From Mucilaginibacter pallidiroseus (GTDB taxonomy: Bacteria > Bacteroidota > Bacteroidia > Sphingobacteriales > Sphingobacteriaceae): a stretch of DNA of 64,000 nt. Position 1 is the first letter of the stretch, and each line of letters opens with the position of its first letter. Shown one piece after another: positions 16,826 through 26,001 of this stretch. Location of the stretch: assembly GCF_007846085.1 (NCBI RefSeq), contig NZ_VOEJ01000004.1, positions 1-64,000 on the forward strand, read 5' to 3'. Made by a program: the position numbers and the translations under genes. Below the pieces are notes generated by a model. The model worked only from the letters and a program-made list of their open reading frames with translations. It had not been told where the DNA came from and ran no database searches.

Positions 16826-19309
16826 ATGCAATTTAAACAAATTATGCTACTGGGTGCAATATGCACCTCCGCGTTTTTAGCAAACGCCTCTCTGGCAAAA
16901 AACACACCTGTAAACAATGTAAAAGCTTATGGTAAAAGTCTACTAAACTTCCAGCGCAACGATCAGCAAACCGGTTCAATACATGGTAGGGTAACTACCT
17001 CTGATGGAAATGTCGCCTCAATGGTGTCAGTTGCTTTAAAGGGCACATCTTTTGGTGCCATAACCAACGAGGACGGCGAATATCATATCAAAAAAATTCC
17101 GGCTGGTAATTACATCGTTGTTGTATCTGCAGTAGGTTTATACCCTAAAGAAAAAGCAGTAACGGTAACGCCCCGAGGCACCATTATAGCCGATTTTTCG
17201 CTTAATGAAAACCGTTCGCAACTGGCCGAAGTGCAAATAAATTCAACCAAAAGTAAGTACAAGGTTGAAAAAGTTTCGCCATCGTTGCGCTTGCAATCCC
17301 CTTTAATTGAGGTTCCACAAAACATACAGGTGGTTACAAGCAAGTTAATGGCCGATCAGCAGGTTTTTGACATTGTTGACGGGGTAACCCGCAATGTGAG
17401 CGGCGCGCAACGGGTTGGTCACTGGGATGCTCAATATGCAAACATATTTATGCGCGGTACCAATATCCCTGCGTTTCGCAACGGCATGAATCAAAAAATG
17501 CCCTGGGGGCCCCTTGCAGACGATGCAGCTACCATCGAACGCATTGAGTTTGTTAAAGGTCCGTCCGGCTTTATGATGGCAAATGGCGAACCGGGTGGTA
17601 TATACAATGTTGTTACAAAAAAGCCTACAGGTGAGAATCACAGTTCGGTAAGTTTGAGCGGTGGTGGCTTTAATTTGGCGCGTGCAGCTGTTGATTTAGA
17701 TGGCAAGCTATCAAAAGATGGCAAATTATTATTTCGCCTCAACCTGGCGGCGCAAACCAAAGGGAGTTTTAATAAGTTCAATTACACCGATAAATATATT
17801 ATTGCGCCGGTAGTAAGCTACCAAATAGATAGCGCTACCTTAATTACCGCCGAGTATACTACCCAGCATGTAGAGGCACTGGCATTAGGCAACTACGGAT
17901 TCTCTCCCAAAGGCTTTGGCGATACCGACCCGAGCTTTTTTTTAGGAGACCCTGCACTTGATCCCGCGAAGCTTTATGACCATAATTTCACATTTTATTT
18001 AAATCATAAGCTAAATGATACCTGGAAACTTAACGCGCAGGCGGCATATGTTAGGTATGGCTTAAAAGGCGGTACACCATGGCCATCAACAATTGCCCCT
18101 AATGGCGACATGAGAAGGGCGCTTAACATTAGTGAGGAATTGGCCATCAATAAAAATGCACAGATCAGCCTTTCCGGAGATGTAGTAACGGGCTCGGTTA
18201 TACATCGTATACTAACCGGGGTAGATATGGGCAACCTGAAAACCTGGGGCGATTTTTCGAGCGTACAGCAGCCAGATTTGCAACTGGCCGGCAATGCCAA
18301 GTTTAATATCTATAATCCAACCTACGGTATACCTTTCACTAACATCCCGTTTTTTGATCGTTCCCGCAGTATCCAAAACCGTTCGGGCAATAATGTTTAT
18401 GCAACAAACTTAACCTATACGGGCGTTTATGCGCAAGATGAGATACGCATGTTCGACGAAAAACTGCGTCTTACGCTTGCTGGCAGGTTTACGCATGCTA
18501 TTAGCGTAGGTAAAACAAATGCGCAGCAAATGGACGATAACGTTTTTAGCCCGAGAGCAGGTATAAGCTACTCCATCACAGACAACTTTAGTACTTACGC
18601 TTTATACGATCAAAGCTTTTTGCCGGTTGCCGGAGCTGATATTGACGGGAACGCTTTCAAGCCAATCAGGGGTAACAACATTGAGGCCGGTTTAAAGAAA
18701 AACTGGTTTGGCGGCAAATGGAGCACCACCGCAGCAATTTATAAGATAACCAAAAAAAATGTGCTTACCGTGCTTAACCCAAATCAAACTACTAACGACC
18801 AGGTGCAACTTGGCGAGATACAGTCTAAAGGTGTAGAGTTAGACATAAATGGCGAAATTACAAGAGGCTTAAACCTTGTGCTTAATTACGCTTATACAGA
18901 TGCAAAAGTAAGCAAAGATAACCGCCCTGCCCTGGTAGGCAACCCGGTTCCAAACTCGGCCAAGCATATCACCAATGGTTGGTTATCATATCGTTTTACA
19001 AAACAGGGTTCGCTGCTCAGAGGGTTTGGTTTGGCTGGTGGTTACCAGATTATGCTTAACAGGAATGCCGGGTCGACAACCGTACCGTTAAAATTGCCCG
19101 ATTACTATCGTTTTGACGGCGGCGTATCATATGAGAAAGGCAGAATCACAGTTGCAGCCCTAGTTAATAACTTGTTTAACAAGCGCATGCTAACCCAAGG
19201 GTCATATACCAAACTTGCCACAGAAACACCAACATCGGTATCATATTATACATATATATACGAGGTGCCGCGCAATGGCAGGTTAACAGTTACCTACAGG
19301 TTTAAATAG
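16826..19309 (+). CDS. TonB-dependent siderophore receptor
   Basis: 827 residues from the ATG at 16826. An upstream alternative start at 16754 would lie in the hairpin leader, and the signal peptide (MQFKQIMLLGAICTSAF...SLA) begins at 16826. After it come a carboxypeptidase-D regulatory-like beta-sandwich (GSIHGRVTTSDG to about residue 125), the TonB plug with IEVPQNIQVV and VKGPSGFMMANGEPGGIYNVVTKKP, and a 22-strand barrel ending in VTYRFK with C-terminal aromatic. Plug features match ferric-siderophore receptors (FhuA/FecA-like). The PepSY protein follows 28 bp downstream, a usual partner in iron uptake. Confidence 0.92.
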   Translation: MQFKQIMLLGAICTSAFLANASLAKNTPVNNVKAYGKSLLNFQRNDQQTGSIHGRVTTSDGNVASMVSVALKGTSFGAITNEDGEYHIKKIPAGNYIVVVSAVGLYPKEKAVTVTPRGTIIADFSLNENRSQLAEVQINSTKSKYKVEKVSPSLRLQSPLIEVPQNIQVVTSKLMADQQVFDIVDGVTRNVSGAQRVGHWDAQYANIFMRGTNIPAFRNGMNQKMPWGPLADDAATIERIEFVKGPSGFMMANGEPGGIYNVVTKKPTGENHSSVSLSGGGFNLARAAVDLDGKLSKDGKLLFRLNLAAQTKGSFNKFNYTDKYIIAPVVSYQIDSATLITAEYTTQHVEALALGNYGFSPKGFGDTDPSFFLGDPALDPAKLYDHNFTFYLNHKLNDTWKLNAQAAYVRYGLKGGTPWPSTIAPNGDMRRALNISEELAINKNAQISLSGDVVTGSVIHRILTGVDMGNLKTWGDFSSVQQPDLQLAGNAKFNIYNPTYGIPFTNIPFFDRSRSIQNRSGNNVYATNLTYTGVYAQDEIRMFDEKLRLTLAGRFTHAISVGKTNAQQMDDNVFSPRAGISYSITDNFSTYALYDQSFLPVAGADIDGNAFKPIRGNNIEAGLKKNWFGGKWSTTAAIYKITKKNVLTVLNPNQTTNDQVQLGEIQSKGVELDINGEITRGLNLVLNYAYTDAKVSKDNRPALVGNPVPNSAKHITNGWLSYRFTKQGSLLRGFGLAGGYQIMLNRNAGSTTVPLKLPDYYRFDGGVSYEKGRITVAALVNNLFNKRMLTQGSYTKLATETPTSVSYYTYIYEVPRNGRLTVTYRFK

Positions 19310-19337
19310 CAGTTAATAACAATCTTAACATACCACA

Positions 19338-20672
19338 ATGATGACGAGAGATTTGCAAAAAACAGTAGTAAAAAAGCAAAATGATTCGGCTTTTAAACGG
19401 GTTAACAGCTGGCTGCATTTGTGGCTTGGGCTAATATCAGGCATCATTGTGTTTGTTGTATGTGTTAACGCGTGTATATGGGTTTTTAATGAAGAGATCA
19501 CAGCGTTTCTTGAGCCTCAAACCAAAGTTGCCTGGCAAAATAAACCGGTGTTAAAACCGTCGCAGCTTGCGCAGATTGCTGCAAAATTGTATCCGGAGAA
19601 AATACCGTTGTACGCAAATTATCAGCAGGGTAGGGCTATTAACTTAGCCCTAAGGCTTGCCGATGCAGGCCCTAAAGATCGGCGAAGCGGTAATACCATT
19701 GTTAAGATTAACCCATACACAGGGCAGGTGCTTAAAACGGAGGTCCATAAAAAAGGCGAAACAGATTTTTTCCGAACCATCTTGAACGGGCACCGGTTTT
19801 TGTGGTTGCCGCCTGCAGTGGGCCGACCTATTGTAAATTACGGCACACTTGTTTTTGTAATTATTCTTATTACAGGTCTTATATGGTGGTATCCAAAAAA
19901 GTGGAACAAAGCCACCAGCGATAAAAGCTTCAAAATAAAATGGGGCGCATCTTTTAAACGCCTTAACCTTGATTTGCACAATGTACTTGGTTTTTACGCC
20001 ATGATATTTTTGTTGTTTATAGCACTTACCGGGATGGTATTTGGGATAAAGTGGTATAGCGAAGGTTTATACTGGATAACATCTGGCGGGCAGGAACTTA
20101 ATGAGTTTAAGAGAATGGAGTCTGATTCATTACAAAAAGGTAAGTTTTACAAACCCGAGCAAGCAATGGATTTAGCCTGGGCTCGTGTAATTGGTAAACA
20201 CCCACGTTCAATGGGCTTTTACTACAGTTTTGCGGATACAGCAAACGCCAAAGCCGCCATCGATATAACCGTGTATCCAAATAAAGGCCAGTTTTATAAT
20301 AGCCAGGGCTACACATTTGATCAGCATACTTTAAAAGAATTAAAACGCGAAGACGCCTATTCCGTAGCGTATGAAAAAGCCTCTTTCGGCCAAAAGCTGC
20401 GTAAAATGAATTACGATATACATGTTGGTAGCATACTCGGGTTTCCCGGTAAGGTTTTAGCTTTTTTAGCTGCTTTGATTGGTGCCAGCCTGCCGGTAAC
20501 CGGTTTCCTGGTATGGTACGGTCGTAAATTTAAAAAGAAAACTAAGGGAAAAGTAAAGCTAAGCGAAACCCGTATTGCTGAAGTAACATTAGGGCATAGT
20601 AAGACGCCTGTCATTGTTAACAAAGAAGAACCGGTGCTTGCAAGCAGTGCAGCAAATATTATTGTTAAGTGA
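19338..20672 (+). CDS. PepSY-associated transmembrane protein, probable siderophore reductase
   Basis: 444 residues with four main TM helices: near 27-50 (LWLGLISGIIVFVVCV), 165-185, 213-235 (MIFLLFIALTGMVFGI) and about 370-393. PepSY-type extracytoplasmic segments lie between. His residues at helix ends (SWLHLWLG, LNLDLHNVLG, YDIHVGSI) fit haem ligation, as proposed for PepSY_TM proteins thought to reduce ferric siderophores at the inner membrane. It directly follows the siderophore receptor and ends in a strong terminator, so the two form one iron-uptake operon. Confidence 0.88.
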   Translation: MMTRDLQKTVVKKQNDSAFKRVNSWLHLWLGLISGIIVFVVCVNACIWVFNEEITAFLEPQTKVAWQNKPVLKPSQLAQIAAKLYPEKIPLYANYQQGRAINLALRLADAGPKDRRSGNTIVKINPYTGQVLKTEVHKKGETDFFRTILNGHRFLWLPPAVGRPIVNYGTLVFVIILITGLIWWYPKKWNKATSDKSFKIKWGASFKRLNLDLHNVLGFYAMIFLLFIALTGMVFGIKWYSEGLYWITSGGQELNEFKRMESDSLQKGKFYKPEQAMDLAWARVIGKHPRSMGFYYSFADTANAKAAIDITVYPNKGQFYNSQGYTFDQHTLKELKREDAYSVAYEKASFGQKLRKMNYDIHVGSILGFPGKVLAFLAALIGASLPVTGFLVWYGRKFKKKTKGKVKLSETRIAEVTLGHSKTPVIVNKEEPVLASSAANIIVK

Positions 20673-20719
20673 TAATGTGGCTGAGCCATCGGCTCAAAAT
20701 GTATAATTAACCAGTTAGA

Positions 20720-20755
20720 AGAGGCAAGGGATAACTATATCACTTGCCTCTTTTC
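20720..20755. terminator. Bidirectional terminator after the PepSY gene
   Basis: AGAGGCAAG pairs with CTTGCCTCT around a 14-nt loop, followed by TTT on the plus strand and AT-rich sequence on the minus strand. It lies between convergent genes (PepSY and alkaline phosphatase). Confidence 0.75.
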
Positions 20756-20770
20756 TTAGTAAGCTAACCT

Positions 20771-22618
20771 TTACTTGCCTTTTAGCAGGCTCAATATCCT
20801 ATCGAAGATCTCAGTGTTTTGATAGTTGCCAATAAAGTCTTGAGCATGCGGCCCATAGGCAAACACAGGCACGCTGACGCTGGTATGGTCGTTAGTGCTA
20901 AAGCTGCCGAAAACGCTGCCAGTTTTTGTAGATGCATCAAGCAAGGTTAGTCCGCCGGTTTCATGGTCGGCTGTTATAATAACCAGGGTTTGCCCGTCTT
21001 CGTCAGCAAATTTTATGGCGTCTGCAACCGTTTTGTCAAAGTCGTGCAGTTCGGTGATGACATATGGCAAATCATTAGCATGGCCGCCGTAATCAATCTG
21101 GGCACCTTCGCACATAATGAAAAAGCCTTTCTTGTTTGATGCTAACAGGGTGATGGTATGCTTTAAAGATTGCTGCAGCATATCGCCGCGGCCATTTTTC
21201 ATGGGGCGCGTATCGGCATCTGCCAACAAAACCAACTGTTTGCCTGGTTTGCCTGTTTGTAATTGATCGAGCGAAGTGCTGATATTAAATCCTTTTAGCC
21301 GGATCTTAGCTTTCAATTGCTGGTCCGGGTTGTTAAAAAAGCTTTTTTGATTTGAGCCGATCAGCACATCTATGTTTGCCGTCAAAAGGTCGGCAGCAAT
21401 AGCGGTTGATGCCGAGCGCTCGATGTTGTGCGCATAAAATGCGGCCGGGGTAGCATCGGTAATATCGCCGCTACTGATAATGCCACTTTTAATACCCAGG
21501 GGCGCTATCAAATCAGGCAGGTTAGGCAAGGGCTTGCCCTGCGCGTCCATCCCAATATACCTGTTATTGGTTTTTTGCCCTGATGCCATGGCAGTTGCCC
21601 CGGCGGCCGAGTCTGTATTATCCGCATTTGCGGCACGCGTTTGCGAAAGGCCGATATACTTTAATTGCAGCATGCTTAGCTGCCCGTGGTTGGCTGTTAA
21701 TCCGGCCTGTATTTGCGCAGGGCCCATGCCATCCCCAATAAGTAAAATAATGTTTTTTACCTTTTTATTGCTGCCATCGCTTTTGTAAGTAGGTTTATAA
21801 ACAGGGTAAGGATTTGGGTTGGCATATTCAAGCCGGGCCCGGTTTACAAAAAAATCGTGTAAAAGTTGCGGATGGTCGGTATTTATCCAATCTACGCCGA
21901 GTTTTTCCAGTTCAATCCAGGTGTTGGGGCTGTCTTGCGTGGCCCAAAACCTGAAAGGTTTGTGCACATTGTGAGCTGCGTTTACCAGGCTGCGCAATTT
22001 AAGCGAATCGGTGGGGGTCGGTGTTCCTTTACCGTTCCATTGAGTGTATTTTCCCAAATCATCACTTATCATGGCTACTTGTTTACGCTGCGCATCAGTG
22101 TACTTTATGTATGGGCGGCCGTCATAATAAATATAGGCAGGGTAATTGTCAAAGTTTCCAGGGGCGGGCATGTCGCCGCTAAGCACAAGGCGTACCGTAT
22201 TCTTATTAGCGGCGTTATTGAATACCTGTTTATAAGACTCAATTTCTTTTATCAATTGTGGTATAACATGTTCATGATCTTCTTTAATATCAATAACCAG
22301 TTGCAGCTTGTAAGCGGTATCTGCATAGGGGCGGTTGCCATTCTTTTTAAAAAGGGCCGCGAGGGGTTTGAGATACAAATCGGTAAGTGTGCGGTCTCCC
22401 GCAATCTCTTTTCGCTCGTGGGCCACATAAAGTTTTCCGTTTAACAAATATACATCAGCTTCAATGGAACCTGCACCAGCATAGTAGGCTTGCAAAAAGG
22501 GAATATTCTGCTTATAGTCGTTGTGGCTGTGTGCGTGGTTTGCTGCGGGCGACTGTGCAACAGCTTTAAAAGTAAGGCATATTATACTTAAAGCAATTAA
22601 TGAGATCTTATTTTTCAA
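20771..22618 (-). CDS. Two-domain exported phosphatase: PI-PLC/GDPD-like domain plus alkaline phosphatase
   Basis: 615 residues with a Sec signal (to about residue 21). Residues 25-265 form a TIM-barrel domain like phosphatidylinositol- or glycerophosphodiester phosphodiesterases: HAHSHNDYKQ at the start, IEADVYLLNGKLYVAHE, and WINTDHP near the end. Residues 285-615 are alkaline phosphatase with IILLIGDGMG, nucleophile Ser337 in NTDSAAGATA, and metal ligands in GAQIDYGGHAND and ITADHETGG. The fusion could first cut a phosphodiester and then release phosphate, in the periplasm. A Pho box was not identified. Confidence 0.9.
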   Translation of the reverse strand: MKNKISLIALSIICLTFKAVAQSPAANHAHSHNDYKQNIPFLQAYYAGAGSIEADVYLLNGKLYVAHERKEIAGDRTLTDLYLKPLAALFKKNGNRPYADTAYKLQLVIDIKEDHEHVIPQLIKEIESYKQVFNNAANKNTVRLVLSGDMPAPGNFDNYPAYIYYDGRPYIKYTDAQRKQVAMISDDLGKYTQWNGKGTPTPTDSLKLRSLVNAAHNVHKPFRFWATQDSPNTWIELEKLGVDWINTDHPQLLHDFFVNRARLEYANPNPYPVYKPTYKSDGSNKKVKNIILLIGDGMGPAQIQAGLTANHGQLSMLQLKYIGLSQTRAANADNTDSAAGATAMASGQKTNNRYIGMDAQGKPLPNLPDLIAPLGIKSGIISSGDITDATPAAFYAHNIERSASTAIAADLLTANIDVLIGSNQKSFFNNPDQQLKAKIRLKGFNISTSLDQLQTGKPGKQLVLLADADTRPMKNGRGDMLQQSLKHTITLLASNKKGFFIMCEGAQIDYGGHANDLPYVITELHDFDKTVADAIKFADEDGQTLVIITADHETGGLTLLDASTKTGSVFGSFSTNDHTSVSVPVFAYGPHAQDFIGNYQNTEIFDRILSLLKGK

Positions 22619-22838
22619 TACCGATATATTATAAAGATTAAGCCTGTAGCCGGATCATATCACTGTTTGTATAGGTACAACACAATACAGATACCCGCAA
22701 ACTAATGTTTATGCTTTAAATTAATGTTATGTTTCCATAAATTATGTAAAGCCGGGCTTTCATGATGTTTACGCAACCGGTGTAGCAGCCGGTTTAAAAT
22801 AAGTTTTGTAACTTAAGCCCAATACAAAACCGTTTGCC

Positions 22839-23504
22839 TTGAAAAAATCAATAATCCTGCTTCTTATACTTGGGTTTACATATACACTTGCACTTGCCCA
22901 TCAAAAAGGCAGGTACGTAAAAGTAGAAACGCCTCAAGGCTGGTGTATAATAAAGCTATATAACGAAACACCCAAGCATCGCGACAATTTTATTAAACTG
23001 GTAAAAGCGCGTTATTTTGATGCTACTACGTTTAACCGCATCCTTAAAAAGTTCGTGATACAAGGCGGCGATCAGGATTCGCTATACGAAAAGGGCCGCA
23101 CTTTAAAGCCTGAGCAAAAATGGATAGCGCCCGAGTTTGTATCCTCACTATATCACCGCAGAGGTGTAGTTGCAATGGGAAGAGACGACAATCCTGCGGA
23201 ATCATCGTTCACCACGCAGTTTTATATTGTTGACGGCACAACATTTACCGATAAGCAGCTTGATGTAATTAAAGCAAAGTACAAGTATCATTTTACCGAT
23301 GAGCAGCGCCAGGTTTATAAAACCATTGGCGGTACGCCGCATCTTGATGGCCATTACACCGTGTTTGGTGAAATTGTAAAGGGCATGGACCTGATTGATA
23401 AAATTACGGCTGTTAAAGTTGATAAGGCTGGTAACCCCGAAACACCTGTTTGGATGAAGCTTACTTTGCTTACACCCCGACAAGTTGCTGAAGAATTAAA
23501 ATAA
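22839..23504 (+). CDS. Exported cyclophilin-type peptidyl-prolyl isomerase
   Basis: 221 residues. It starts with TTG at 22839, as the signal peptide (KKSIILLLILGFTYTLALA) begins at once and no ATG fits better. The cyclophilin fold spans about 26-215: IKLYNETPKHRDNFIKLV, FNRILKKFVIQGGD and FTTQFYIVDG are the family core. The HLDGHYTVFGEIVKGMDLIDKI box closes it. It would isomerise Xaa-Pro bonds of periplasmic or outer-membrane proteins. A middle insertion with YHRRGVVAMGRDDNP is usual. It is divergent from the alkaline phosphatase. Confidence 0.9.
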   Translation: MKKSIILLLILGFTYTLALAHQKGRYVKVETPQGWCIIKLYNETPKHRDNFIKLVKARYFDATTFNRILKKFVIQGGDQDSLYEKGRTLKPEQKWIAPEFVSSLYHRRGVVAMGRDDNPAESSFTTQFYIVDGTTFTDKQLDVIKAKYKYHFTDEQRQVYKTIGGTPHLDGHYTVFGEIVKGMDLIDKITAVKVDKAGNPETPVWMKLTLLTPRQVAEELK

Positions 23505-23524
23505 CACTTAGGATATCTTAAGAT

Positions 23525-23827
23525 CTACTTGTTCCAAAAACTGATTAAGATAAATAGTACGATAAGGAATACGCCAACCAAAGAGATAAGAAAAAGGTAT
23601 TCGGCGTAGTCCTCGAGTCTTGTTTTCCGGGTACCATTATCCGTGCGTATGGATGCGAAGGATAATATGGATGATAGCAATAGCAGGAGTGCTACTATTG
23701 AGGTAAACTCATCCACAAAAGAGTTGGCTGTTTTATTGAAAACATGCAGCGAGCTTACTACCACCAGGCAAAAACCCATCAGGTTAACTGATGAATTGAG
23801 GATATGCTCTGATGTTTTATTGGTCAT
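23525..23827 (-). CDS. Small membrane protein, unknown function
   Basis: 100 residues with three hydrophobic segments (about 13-28, 38-58 and 74-97) and short polar loops with a basic patch (RTDNGTRKTRLEDYAEY). No known family recognised. The 3' end faces the cyclophilin stop, 20 bp away, and the gene is divergent from the ECF sigma factor. The codon pattern and clean membrane topology support a real gene. Confidence 0.6.
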   Translation of the reverse strand: MTNKTSEHILNSSVNLMGFCLVVVSSLHVFNKTANSFVDEFTSIVALLLLLSSILSFASIRTDNGTRKTRLEDYAEYLFLISLVGVFLIVLFILISFWNK

Positions 23828-24053
23828 GACATGGTGCTTTGATAATGGAAGCTAATATAAAGTAGCGGTGGCTTAACATCAGCATTGTGCTATATAAGAG
23901 ATCAATATTCAGGTAACGTGCCAGGGGCGGATGGATTGCATCGTGCCGAAAAGTTTAACAGTATTTTAACATTTTGTTTTCTTTTGATTGGATGATGTAA
24001 TTTTTTAATTACATTAGGAATGAAATTATAATCAGTAGCACAATCATATCTGT

Positions 24054-24623
24054 ATGAGGGGCTTTAATCTTAAACGACATCCGGGTTTAACTTTCGAAGA
24101 AGTTTTTGATGCATATAAACAACAGGTTTATACGCAGGTTTATGCCATTGCCAAATCCCACTATGCTGCCGAAGAAATAACGCAGGAGATATTTATAAAG
24201 CTTTGGATGAATGAAGATGCTTTAAAGGATGTTACCAACCTTGGCGGATACATTTATACCATAACGCGTAATTACGCTTTAAACTATCTGCGCAAGGCAG
24301 CCAGCGATACCCGTTTGGTTAACGAGCTAATGCGTGTTGCCGTTACCGACCATAATAATACTGAAGCCAGCATGGCCATTTCCGAATGCAAGCAGCTTAT
24401 CTCAACTGCAGTTAACAACTTGTCTCCGCAACGCCAATTGGTTTATAAACTGAGTAAAGAAGACGGCTTAAATTATGATGAAATTGCGGAACATCTTAAT
24501 TTATCAAAGCATACCGTAAAAAATCACTTAATGGCTGCGCTTAGTTTTATAAATACCTATCTCTCAAAAAATGGTGTAAATCCTACAATTGCCCTTATTT
24601 TTTCAGGTATATTGCTGTTTTAA
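24054..24623 (+). CDS. ECF sigma factor (FecI-like, Bacteroidota SusC/D-linked type)
   Basis: 189 residues. Sigma region 2 spans about 14-80 (EEITQEIFIKLW, YIYTITRNYALNYLR). Region 4 is near 115-165 (LSPQRQLVYKLSK, YDEIAEHLNLSKHTVKNHL). A short hydrophobic tail (TIALIFSGILLF) closes the protein, as in many Bacteroidota ECF factors. With the FecR-like anti-sigma factor and the STN-bearing SusC downstream it forms a cell-surface signalling set: ligand at SusC, signal to FecR, release of sigma, expression of the uptake operon. Confidence 0.92.
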   Translation: MRGFNLKRHPGLTFEEVFDAYKQQVYTQVYAIAKSHYAAEEITQEIFIKLWMNEDALKDVTNLGGYIYTITRNYALNYLRKAASDTRLVNELMRVAVTDHNNTEASMAISECKQLISTAVNNLSPQRQLVYKLSKEDGLNYDEIAEHLNLSKHTVKNHLMAALSFINTYLSKNGVNPTIALIFSGILLF

Positions 24624-24859
24624 TCTTATTTAAATATGATTTTAAAGGAAAAGGTGTGTTATTTACACTAAGTAACTTAATAATCTTGCTTAAAATCAAA
24701 TTTTAGTAACTTTTTTTGAGGTTTTACCTACTCATTTTTGGCTTAAAGTTAAATTTGATTCTGTCTCGCTAATTATTTGTTAAAATTTGTAAGGTTTTTT
24801 TTGATTTGGATTAGTCTGTTTGGTGTTTTGCTGTGTCTTTAGAGTATTAAGCAACATTA

Positions 24860-25831
24860 ATGGACTCAAAGCAACGCAAATCTTACCTTTTAAATCAGTA
24901 CATCAACAATAAATGTACAAAAGAGGAATTTGCCGAATTTTTGGAAGAAGTCAAGAGTTCCAAAAATTTCGATGATTTTAACGGCGCTATGCAGGAGCAG
25001 TGGGAGCAGGCATCCAACAAACATCACCAAAATGCCAATTGGGATACTATGCATAATAACATAGTGCTTAGGCTTTGGGCTCAAAAGAAGAGTAAGCTGC
25101 GACTAAAATATGCGGCGGTTATTGCATTTGTGGCCTGCGCCAGTGCATTCTTTTTTAATCACAAAGCTGATATCCAAGCTGAGATAAATTATGTGAGTCA
25201 GAAAACCGCCGCTGCACAAACCAGGGTGATACACCTCGCGGACGGTTCAACAATTACGCTTAACGCAAACAGCACTTTGCGTTATCCTGAAAATTTTAAC
25301 GCTAAAAAGCGTGAGGTTTATTTAACAGGCGAAGCTTATTTTGAGGTGGCACATAATGCTGCAAAGCCATTTGTAGTTCACTCTGGCAAGTTAACAACAA
25401 ATGTATTGGGCACATCATTTACGGTAAGCGCCTACGCAAAAAATCAGGCTATGAATGTTACGGTACTTACAGGCAAGGTTGCCGTTAAGAACGAAGAAAG
25501 TAAGGCGCTTGAAGTACTAACGCGCGGACACTGGGCCACTGTAAAACCTGGGCGCCAAAGCTTTGATACCGGCATGTTAGCCAACCCGGAAGATGCTATT
25601 GCCTGGCGCGATAATAAACTGATTTTTGACAATGCCAACCTTAATGATGTTGCAACTAAGTTAAGCAACAGGTTTGGCGTTAACATCCAGATAGATAGTG
25701 AGAAGCTAAGCAATCAGCGTATTACGGGTATTTTCCAAGGTCGTAGCTTGCCGGATATTCTGGGGGCGCTTACCAAGCTTACACACTCGCAATACAAGGT
25801 GCAGCAAAACACTTATATTATTAAATACTAA
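24860..25831 (+). CDS. FecR-family anti-sigma factor
   Basis: 323 residues. The cytoplasmic N-terminus (1-82) should bind sigma; one TM helix (about 83-100) follows. The periplasmic FecR domain begins at about 115 (VIHLADGSTITLNANSTLRY, REVYLTGEAYFEV) and a DUF4974 C-terminus (DNANLNDVATKLSNRFGV to QNTYIIKY) ends it. The DUF4974 part contacts the STN domain of the partner TonB receptor in related systems. It lies 236 AT-rich bp after the sigma gene and 170 bp before susC. Confidence 0.93.
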   Translation: MDSKQRKSYLLNQYINNKCTKEEFAEFLEEVKSSKNFDDFNGAMQEQWEQASNKHHQNANWDTMHNNIVLRLWAQKKSKLRLKYAAVIAFVACASAFFFNHKADIQAEINYVSQKTAAAQTRVIHLADGSTITLNANSTLRYPENFNAKKREVYLTGEAYFEVAHNAAKPFVVHSGKLTTNVLGTSFTVSAYAKNQAMNVTVLTGKVAVKNEESKALEVLTRGHWATVKPGRQSFDTGMLANPEDAIAWRDNKLIFDNANLNDVATKLSNRFGVNIQIDSEKLSNQRITGIFQGRSLPDILGALTKLTHSQYKVQQNTYIIKY

Positions 25832-25889
25832 CTAAACTAATTGATTTTAAACTAAACCCCTTAAGCCTATTGACTGAAAAAAGACACAA

Positions 25890-25988
25890 ATAAAAAAAGG
25901 TTGAATGTGTTCCAGCACACCCAACCTTTAAGGGCTCGAGGCCCAACAAATTCATAGTTTCCCGTAAGGGTATTTCATCACTACAAAT
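25890..25988 (-). ncRNA. Predicted cis-antisense small RNA opposite the susC leader
   Basis: On the minus strand a strong intrinsic terminator reads AAAGGTTG ... CAACCTTT, with an inner GTGTG/CACAT stem and a CTGGAA loop, followed by a T-run (plus-strand 25892-25929). About 70 bp upstream on the same strand is TATATTTG (plus-strand 25995-26002), a perfect -7 element, with a TTG about 22 bp further. A transcript from about 25988 to 25890 would include two more small hairpins (one at 25932-25944) and cover the susC 5' UTR up to the start codon. DonS-type RNAs in Bacteroides have this position in ECF-sigma-controlled loci. Expression is inferred. Confidence 0.6.
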
Positions 25989-26001
25989 TTTGATCAAATA
26001 T

